Assembly: GCA_036522155.1 (NCBI GenBank)
Contig: DATDGI010000008.1
Span: 1-49,883 of the forward strand
Reading direction: 5' to 3'
Origin: UBA9676 sp036522155
GTDB taxonomy: Bacteria > Actinomycetota > Actinomycetes > Streptosporangiales > Streptosporangiaceae
Length of the DNA: 49,883 bases
The notes beneath the pieces were generated by a model. It saw only the letters and a list, made by a program, of their open reading frames with translations, had not been told where the DNA came from and did no database searches. Below are positions 44,657-49,883 of the stretch, piece by piece (position 1 is the stretch's first letter; each line of letters starts with the position of its first letter). The position numbers were made by a program, and so were the translations under genes.

Positions 44657-44977
44657 GTGGCTCTTCCTCCCCTCACTCCCGATCAGCGCGCCGCTGCCCT
44701 GGAGAAGGCAGCCAAGGCACGCAAGGACCGTGCGGAAGTCAAGAACAACCTCAAGCGTGGTTCCACCACCTTGCCTGCTGTCCTGAAGCAGGGGCAGTCG
44801 GATGACATAGTCGGCAAGATGAAGGTCTCGGCGTTGCTGGAGGCCATGCCGGGTGTCGGTAAGGTGCGGGCCCGTCAGATCATGGAGCGGCTTGGTATCG
44901 CGGAATCGCGGCGGGTTCGCGGTCTCGGTGCCAATCAGCGCAGCGCGCTTGAGAACGAGTTCGGCGGTGATATCTGA
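44657..44977 (+). CDS. mihF: actinobacterial integration host factor
   Basis: 106 aa, GTG 44657 with GAGGTGA 6 nt upstream. The sequence ALPPLTPDQRAAALEKAAKAR then DIVGKMKVSALLEAMPGVGKVRARQIMERLGIAESRRVRGLG is that of mIHF/sIHF, a nucleoid protein unrelated to E. coli IHF: a long N-terminal helix followed by a helix-two-turns-helix DNA-binding domain with a GVGKVRA hairpin. It compacts DNA and affects sporulation and antibiotic production in Streptomyces; it is essential in mycobacteria. Position before gmk and rpoZ is conserved. High expression is likely, given codon use with more A/T-ending codons than neighbours. Confidence 0.94.
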   Translation: MALPPLTPDQRAAALEKAAKARKDRAEVKNNLKRGSTTLPAVLKQGQSDDIVGKMKVSALLEAMPGVGKVRARQIMERLGIAESRRVRGLGANQRSALENEFGGDI

Positions 44978-45072
44978 CTGATGCAGCCGACCCCAGGGGC
45001 GGGCGCGGGGGACACGGTTCTGACACCGATTCGTCCGGTCGTCGCGTTCGCGGTACCGCGCTTGTCCAAGGG

Positions 45073-45627
45073 GTGGCTGATGATGTCAGGCTGACGGTGC
45101 TTTCCGGTCCTTCTGGGGTCGGCAAGAGCACCGTGGCGGCCCGCTTGCGCAAGAACCGCCCGGACATCTGGCTCTCGGTTTCGGTTACCACCCGGCGGCC
45201 CAGGCCGGCGGAGGTGCATGGCCGCGAATATCGTTTCGTCGGCGACGGCACGTTCGAGCGCATGGTGTCCGGCGGGGAACTACTGGAATGGGCCCGGTTC
45301 GCGGGTAACGGTTACGGCACCCCGCTGGCGCCGGTCGCGGAGCGCATTGCCGCCGGGGTCCCGGCGCTGCTGGAGATCGACATCGAGGGGGCCAGGCAGG
45401 TGCGGCGGGCTATCCCCGGCGTCCTGCTGGTCTTCCTGGCCCCGCCGTCCTGGGAGGAACTGGTCCGCCGTCTCACCGGCCGTGGCACCGAGCCGCCCGA
45501 GGTGATCGCCCGCCGGCTCGAACTGGCGGCCGGGGAGATCGCGGCCGGCCCTGAGTTCGACATCACCCTGGTCAACACATCCGTCAAGGACGTGTGCACG
45601 CAACTGGTAGCCTTGATGACGGCCTGA
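45073..45627 (+). CDS. gmk: guanylate kinase
   Basis: 184 aa. P-loop LSGPSGVGKSTVAARL near residue 10, GMP-binding SVSVTTRRPRPAEVHGREYRFV and ELLEWARFAGNGYGTP, then LLEIDIEGARQVRRAIP and the LID segment GRGTEPPEVIARRLELA. It converts GMP to GDP for GTP and c-di-GMP/ppGpp pools. GTG 45073 has only a weak, closely spaced AAGGGG before it. The gene follows mihF by 95 bp and precedes rpoZ by 27 bp, a conserved trio. Confidence 0.92.
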   Translation: MADDVRLTVLSGPSGVGKSTVAARLRKNRPDIWLSVSVTTRRPRPAEVHGREYRFVGDGTFERMVSGGELLEWARFAGNGYGTPLAPVAERIAAGVPALLEIDIEGARQVRRAIPGVLLVFLAPPSWEELVRRLTGRGTEPPEVIARRLELAAGEIAAGPEFDITLVNTSVKDVCTQLVALMTA

Positions 45628-45654
45628 TCTGGCCAGAGACAAACCGGAAGGCAG

Positions 45655-45921
45655 ATGGTGGCAGGCAATACCGCCGCGGATGGGATCACCAATCCGCCGA
45701 TCGACGACCTGCTCGACGTGATTGACAGCAAGTACCGCCTCGTGATCATGGCGGCCAAGCGGGCGCGGCAGATCAACGCCTACTACGCCCAGCTCGGTGA
45801 GGGACTGCTGGAATACGTGGGCCCGCTGGTCGAGACCCGCGTGCAGGAGAAGCCGCTGTCCATCGCGCTGCGGGAGATCCGCCAGCGGCTGCTGTCCGCC
45901 GTGGAGACGGCGGAGAGCTGA
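45655..45921 (+). CDS. rpoZ: DNA-directed RNA polymerase omega subunit
   Basis: 88 aa. The core matches omega: NPPIDDLLDVIDSKYRLVIMAAKRARQINAYY, then VQEKPLSIALREI. Omega wraps the beta-prime tail and assists polymerase assembly and ppGpp response. ATG 45655 or GTG 45658 may be used; GGAAGG lies 6-9 nt upstream. It sits between gmk and coaBC as in other actinobacteria. Confidence 0.93.
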   Translation: MVAGNTAADGITNPPIDDLLDVIDSKYRLVIMAAKRARQINAYYAQLGEGLLEYVGPLVETRVQEKPLSIALREIRQRLLSAVETAES

Positions 45922-45943
45922 CCGCCCGGCACCAGGCGGGCAC

Positions 45944-47167
45944 GTGCGCGCGCGCATCGTCCTCGGGGTGGGGGCGGGTATCGCCGCCTACAAGGTGGTG
46001 GAGCTGCTCCGGCTGCTCACCGAATCCGGGCATCAGGTCCGGGTGGTGCCGACCGCCGATTCGCTGAGGTTCGTGGGCGCGGCCACCTGGGCCGCCCTGT
46101 CCGGCCAGCCGGTCACCGCCAGCCCCTTTGACGACGTGCACGAGGTCCCGCACGTCCGGCTCGGCCAGGAAGCTGACCTGGTCTTCGTCGCGCCCGCCAC
46201 CGCCGACCTGCTGGCCCGGGCGGCCGCCGGGCGTGCTGACTACCTGCTGACCTCGGTCCTGCTGACCGCCCGCTGCCCGGTCGTGTTCGCGCCCGCCATG
46301 CACACCGAGATGTGGGAGCACCCCGCCACCAGGGCCAATGTGAGACTCCTGCGCCAGCGCGGCTGCGTGGTGCTCGATCCCGCGGCCGGGCGGCTGACCG
46401 GAGCCGACACCGGCCCTGGCCGCCTGCCCGAGCCGGACGAACTGTTCCACGCGGCGGTCCGGGTGCTGGCCCGCGGCGCCGCCGGGCTCGCGCCCGACCT
46501 GGCCGGCCGCCGGGTCGTGGTCAGCGCGGGCGGCACCAGGGAAGAGCTCGACCCGGTCCGGTTCCTGGGCAACTGGTCGTCCGGCCGGCAGGGTTACGCG
46601 CTCGCCCGCGCCGCCGCCGTCCGGGGCGCGGAGGTCACGCTGGTGGCGGCCAACGTCAGCCTGCCCGACCCGGCCGGGGCCAAGGTGGAGCCGGTCATCT
46701 CGGCCGCCGACCTGCGGGCCGCCGTGCTCGCCGCCGCCGTGGGCGCCGACGCGGTGGTCATGGCCGCGGCCGTGGCCGACTACCGCCCGCAGGCGCGGAG
46801 CGAGCATAAGATCAAGAAGACCGGGGCCGCCCCCGAACCGCTGCGGCTGACCGAGAACCCGGACATCCTCCGCGAGCTGGCCAGCAGCCGGCCGCCCGGG
46901 CAGGTCATCGTCGGGTTCGCGGCCGAGACCGAGGACATCGTCGAGCACGGGCGCGCCAAGCTCGCGGCCAAGGGAGCCGACCTCATGGTGGTCAACCGGG
47001 TCGGGCGGGGGATCGCGTTCGGCACCGGCGACAACGAGGCCGTGGTGCTGGCCGCCGATGGCGGCACCACACCTGTCCCGCGCGGGCCCAAGGACGTGCT
47101 CGCCGACGTGGTCTGGGATCTGGTCGCGGCCCGGCTGCCCGGGCCGGCCCCGGACAGACCCGGATAA
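45944..47167 (+). CDS. coaBC: bifunctional phosphopantothenoylcysteine decarboxylase / synthase
   Basis: 407 aa, two fused enzymes of CoA synthesis. The N-terminal CoaC flavoprotein (residues about 1-190): LGVGAGIAAYKVVELLRLL, VPHVRLGQEADLVFVAPATADLLA and FAPAMHTEMWEHPATRANV, the PAMHxEMW variant common in actinobacteria where E. coli has PAMN. The C-terminal CoaB (about 190-407): VVVSAGGTREELDPVRFLGNWSSGRQGYALA and MAAAVADYRP then KIKKTG, the CTP/phosphopantothenate site. GTG 45944 is the clear N-terminus, 22 bp after rpoZ. Confidence 0.93.
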   Translation: MRARIVLGVGAGIAAYKVVELLRLLTESGHQVRVVPTADSLRFVGAATWAALSGQPVTASPFDDVHEVPHVRLGQEADLVFVAPATADLLARAAAGRADYLLTSVLLTARCPVVFAPAMHTEMWEHPATRANVRLLRQRGCVVLDPAAGRLTGADTGPGRLPEPDELFHAAVRVLARGAAGLAPDLAGRRVVVSAGGTREELDPVRFLGNWSSGRQGYALARAAAVRGAEVTLVAANVSLPDPAGAKVEPVISAADLRAAVLAAAVGADAVVMAAAVADYRPQARSEHKIKKTGAAPEPLRLTENPDILRELASSRPPGQVIVGFAAETEDIVEHGRAKLAAKGADLMVVNRVGRGIAFGTGDNEAVVLAADGGTTPVPRGPKDVLADVVWDLVAARLPGPAPDRPG

Positions 47168-47210
47168 ACCGCCCGTCAGGGTTCGGCACGTCCGCGTCGC
47201 CCAGCCCGGT

Positions 47211-47216
47211 TACACT
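47211..47216 (+). promoter_or_regulatory. -10-like hexamer upstream of metK
   Basis: TACACT in the 84-bp gap after coaBC lies about 36 bp before the metK GTG. No good -35 at 17 bp. A small CTTCGGCGAAG stem overlaps it. A promoter internal to the operon is possible. Confidence 0.35.
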
Positions 47217-47251
47217 TCGGCGAAGCCTCGCCCTGCAGAGAAGGAAGTCAG

Positions 47252-48445
47252 GTGGCCCGTCGCCTTTTCACCTCCGAGTCGGTCACGGAGGGTCATCCCG
47301 ACAAGATGGCTGACCAGATCAGCGACGCCATTCTGGACGGGATGCTCAAAGACGACCCGACCAGCCGTGTTGCCGTTGAGACCCTGATCACGACCGGCCA
47401 GGTCCACGTGGCCGGCGAGGTGACCACCGAGACCTACGTCGATATCCCCGGCCTCATCCGCGACAAGATCCTGGAGATCGGCTACGACTCCTCGACCAAG
47501 GGATACGACGGGGCATCCTGCGGGGTTTCGGTCTCCATCGGCGCCCAGTCACCGGACATCGCCCAGGGCGTGCTGGACGCCTACGAGCACCGGGAGGGCG
47601 AGGGCACCACCGACCTGGACCGGCAGGGCGCCGGCGACCAGGGGCTGATGTTCGGCTACGCCTGCCGGGAGACGCCCGAGCTGATGCCGCTCCCGATCAT
47701 GCTGGCCCACCGGCTCGCCCGGCGGCTGTCCGAGGTGCGGCGCAGCGGGGATGTCCCCTACCTGCGCCCGGACGGGAAGACCCAGGTCACCATCGAGTAC
47801 GTCGGTGAGCAGCCGGTCCGGCTCGACACGGTGGTGGTCTCCGCCCAGCACGCTCCCGACATCGACCTGAAGGAACTGCTCGCCCCGGACGTGAGGGATC
47901 TGGTGGTGGCCCCGGTGCTGGCCAGCCTGGATCTGGACACCTCCGGGTACCGGCTGCTGGTCAACCCGACCGGGCGGTTCGAGGTCGGCGGCCCGATGGG
48001 CGACGCCGGCCTGACCGGCCGGAAGATCATCATCGACACCTACGGCGGGATGGCCCGGCACGGCGGCGGGGCGTTCTCCGGCAAGGACCCGTCCAAGGTG
48101 GACCGCAGCGGGGCGTACGCGATGCGCTGGGTGGCCAAGAACGTGGTCGCGGCGGGCCTGGCCGACCGGTGCGAGACCCAGGTCGCGTACGCGATCGGCA
48201 AGGCCAAGCCGGTCGGGCTGTTCGTGGAGTGCTTCGGCACCGAGCAGGTGCCGGTGGAGCGCATCCAGGACGCGGTGCTCCAGGTGTTCGACCTGCGGCC
48301 GGCGGCGATCATCCGGGATCTGGACCTGCTGCGGCCCATCTACGCGCAGACCGCGGCGTTCGGGCACTTTGGCCGGGAGGAGCCCGACTTCTCCTGGGAA
48401 CGGACCGACCGCACCGGCGCCCTCCGCTCCGCCGCCGGTCTCTAG
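47252..48445 (+). CDS. metK: S-adenosylmethionine synthetase
   Basis: 397 aa. GTG 47252 follows AAGGAAG at 47241. Diagnostic segments are FTSESVTEGHPDKMADQISDAILD (metal/methionine site), GEVTTETYVDIPGLIRDKI, GAGDQGLMFGYACRETPELMPLPI, the phosphate loop GGGAFSGKDPSKVDRSGAYAMRW, and the C-terminal EEPDFSWERTD. It makes SAM from methionine and ATP. In this window SAM would serve the methyltransferase at 9530, and MetF supplies methyl groups for methionine. I see no SAM riboswitch in the 84 bp upstream. Confidence 0.96.
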   Translation: MARRLFTSESVTEGHPDKMADQISDAILDGMLKDDPTSRVAVETLITTGQVHVAGEVTTETYVDIPGLIRDKILEIGYDSSTKGYDGASCGVSVSIGAQSPDIAQGVLDAYEHREGEGTTDLDRQGAGDQGLMFGYACRETPELMPLPIMLAHRLARRLSEVRRSGDVPYLRPDGKTQVTIEYVGEQPVRLDTVVVSAQHAPDIDLKELLAPDVRDLVVAPVLASLDLDTSGYRLLVNPTGRFEVGGPMGDAGLTGRKIIIDTYGGMARHGGGAFSGKDPSKVDRSGAYAMRWVAKNVVAAGLADRCETQVAYAIGKAKPVGLFVECFGTEQVPVERIQDAVLQVFDLRPAAIIRDLDLLRPIYAQTAAFGHFGREEPDFSWERTDRTGALRSAAGL

Positions 48446-48590
48446 TCCTCGCGCCGCCTGCCCCCTGCCACCCTCGTGGCGCCCGCGCTCCGCTGCCCAC
48501 GCGGCACCTGCCCCTGCCGCCACCTCCTTTGCCGCCGCCACGGATCGCGGGGCGGGCGGGAGTGGGGGAGTCCTCTGGTAGGACAGGAGC

Positions 48591-49883
48591 GTGGCTCGGC
48601 GGGCAGCGAGAGAGGTGGCACCGGCCGACGAGCTGCCCGTGGGGCGAGTCGCCGTCGACGTCTCGCTCGCGCACCTCGACCGGCCGTTCGACTACCTCGT
48701 GCCGCAGCGGCTGGCCGCGGCCGCCGTCCCCGGCTGCCGGGTCCGGGTGCGCTTCGCGGGCCAGCTGACCGGCGGCTATCTGCTCGCGCGGGCGGCGGCC
48801 AGCGAACATCCGGGGCGGCTGGCGTACCTGGAGCGGGTCGTGTCGGCGGAACCGGTGCTGCGGCCGGAGATCTCCGCGCTCGCCCGGGAGGTCGCCGACC
48901 GCTACGCGGGAACCCTGGCCGACGTGCTGCGGCTGGCCATCCCGCCCCGGCACGCCCGGACCGAGGCTGCCGCTCCGGAGGCGGGGGCAGGCGGGCAGCG
49001 CCCGCCGGGGGATGGTGACGACCGGAGCGGGGCCACCGGGCGGCCACCAGTGCCGGAGCCGGGGCCGTGGGCACGGTACCCGGCCGGGCGGGCCTTCCTG
49101 GCCGCGCTCGCCGGCGGGCGGGCGCCACGCGCGGTCTGGACGGCGCTGCCCGGGCCGGACTGGCCCGAGGAGATCGCGCTGGCCGCCGCGGCCACCGCGG
49201 CTAGCGGCCGGGGCACCCTCATCGTGGAGCCGGACGCCCGCGACCTGAGCATCACCGACCAGGCGCTGGCCCGCGTGCTCGCGCCGGGCCAGCACGCCTG
49301 CCTGGCGGCCGGCCTCGGGCCCGCCGAGCGCTACCGGCGCTGGCTGTCCGTCTCGCGTGGGCAGGTGCGGGTGGTCGCTGGCACCCGGGCCGCCATGTTC
49401 GCCCCGGTCCACGACCTGGGCCTGGCCGTCATCTGGGACGACGGGGACGACCTGCACGCCGAGCCGCGCGCCCCCTACCCGCACGCGCGGGAGGTGCTCG
49501 CGCTGCGCGCGCACCGGGCCGGGGCGGCCGCCCTGATCGGCGGTTTTGCCCGCACCGCGGAGGCGGCCAGCCTGGCCGGCAGCGGCTGGGCGGTTGCGGT
49601 GACCGCCGCCCGCCCGCAGGTGCGCGAATGCGCGCCGAAAATCAGCGCGGCCGGTGCCGACTCCGAACTGGCCAGAGACGAGGCAGCCCGCTCGGCCCGG
49701 GTTCCCGGACTGGCGCTGCGCGCGGCCCGCGCCGGGCTGGCGCGCGGCCCGGTCCTGGTGCAAGTGCCCCGGCGCGGTTATGTCACCGCCGTGGCCTGCG
49801 AGAACTGCCGGGCCAGCGGACGCTGTGCGGTGTGCGGCGGGCCGCGCGCGCGCGCGGCCGGCGCCCGGCCGGCGGCCAGCCGC
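48591..49883 (+). CDS. priA: primosomal protein N' (PriA), actinobacterial type, 5' part
   Basis: The first 431 codons are visible; the gene runs off the right edge with an open frame. GTG 48591 has AGGAG about 5 nt upstream. The N-terminal 3'-DNA-binding domain reads VAVDVSLAHLDRPFDYLVP then GCRVRVRFAGQLTGGYLL, followed by EISALAREVADRYAGTLADVLRLAIPPRHAR. Where E. coli PriA has Walker A, this protein has ARAVWTALPGPDWPEEIALAAAA, without GKT/S, so it probably lacks ATPase/helicase activity, as known for actinobacterial PriA. VACENCRASGRCAVCGG near the edge begins the zinc-binding cysteines. It restarts stalled replication forks. Following metK is conserved order. Confidence 0.9.
   Translation, partial: MARRAAREVAPADELPVGRVAVDVSLAHLDRPFDYLVPQRLAAAAVPGCRVRVRFAGQLTGGYLLARAAASEHPGRLAYLERVVSAEPVLRPEISALAREVADRYAGTLADVLRLAIPPRHARTEAAAPEAGAGGQRPPGDGDDRSGATGRPPVPEPGPWARYPAGRAFLAALAGGRAPRAVWTALPGPDWPEEIALAAAATAASGRGTLIVEPDARDLSITDQALARVLAPGQHACLAAGLGPAERYRRWLSVSRGQVRVVAGTRAAMFAPVHDLGLAVIWDDGDDLHAEPRAPYPHAREVLALRAHRAGAAALIGGFARTAEAASLAGSGWAVAVTAARPQVRECAPKISAAGADSELARDEAARSARVPGLALRAARAGLARGPVLVQVPRRGYVTAVACENCRASGRCAVCGGPRARAAGARPAASR

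Noticed and set aside
44577..44786. 69-codon ORF overlapping the mihF start
   Set aside because: Crosses the T-run and the mihF coding region in another frame; mihF is unmistakable.
47168..47251. SAM riboswitch upstream of metK
   Set aside because: Only 84 bp with no SAM aptamer core visible; insufficient length and no pairing pattern.
48309..49763. 484-codon minus-strand ORF opposite priA
   Set aside because: It is antisense to clear PriA and MetK sequence, Arg/Gly/Pro-rich without any recognisable domain; a GC-skew shadow.

Overview
The window is very GC-rich chromosomal DNA from an actinobacterium. GTG starts are common, genes overlap by 4 bp in tight operons, and actinobacterial signature genes are present (mihF, bldD, a PASTA-domain Ser/Thr kinase, a PknL-substrate-like DNA-binding protein). 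A BldD orthologue with intact c-di-GMP-binding residues points to a sporulating, filamentous lineage. A Streptosporangiales-like organism is my guess; the sequence alone does not fix the family. There are no rRNA or tRNA genes, CRISPR arrays, insertion sequences or phage genes. This is core chromosome.

Layout. (1) 1-16,033: central metabolism and small housekeeping genes. These are an acyl-CoA synthetase cut by the left edge, a metallophosphoesterase, an SRPBCC protein, a DUF5304-like protein, a ROK glucokinase, a membrane protein with an overlapping alpha/beta hydrolase, a PlsC-type acyltransferase, a DUF4389 membrane protein, glycerol kinase divergent from a phosphofructokinase with PPi-type residues, a methyltransferase, an acyl-CoA synthetase, a GH15 trehalase/glucoamylase-like enzyme, a peroxiredoxin and thiI. 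(2) 16,089-17,290: aroF (DAHP synthase), preceded by a 24-codon aromatic-rich leader ORF and an intrinsic terminator, a classic attenuator arrangement. (3) 17,408-25,347: two tandem paralogous GT-C-type membrane proteins, a third divergent one, and an autoregulated-looking GntR/ABC operon with a perfect palindromic operator. (4) 25,546-33,145: PASTA kinase, NAD(P)H/FAD oxidoreductase, Rv2175c-like DNA-binding protein, polyprenyl diphosphate synthase, MTHFR, GNAT acetyltransferase and a HEPN-like protein with LexA-box-like sites. (5) 33,272-49,883: bldD, then the pyrimidine operon pyrR-pyrB-pyrC-carA-carB-pyrK-pyrD-pyrF, then mihF-gmk-rpoZ-coaBC-metK-priA, with priA cut by the right edge.

How it fits together. 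Blocks 1-4 recall the gene neighbourhood around aroF/pkaF/metF in Streptomyces and around pknL/Rv2175c/idsA2 in Mycobacterium. Block 5 recalls the Streptomyces bldD-pyr-priA block. Here the two are contiguous. Several regulatory devices are readable in the DNA: the aroF attenuator, a PyrR-type hairpin whose outer stem covers the pyrR ribosome binding site, a BldD box over the bldD transcription start, a GntR operator over its own promoter, a long hairpin between carA and carB that covers the first carB start codon, and probable leaderless promoters (TAnnnT followed by 6-8 nt and the start codon) before several genes.

Gene calls rest on recognised motifs, family length and operon context. No database search was run. 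Comparisons with Streptomyces and Mycobacterium come from memory.
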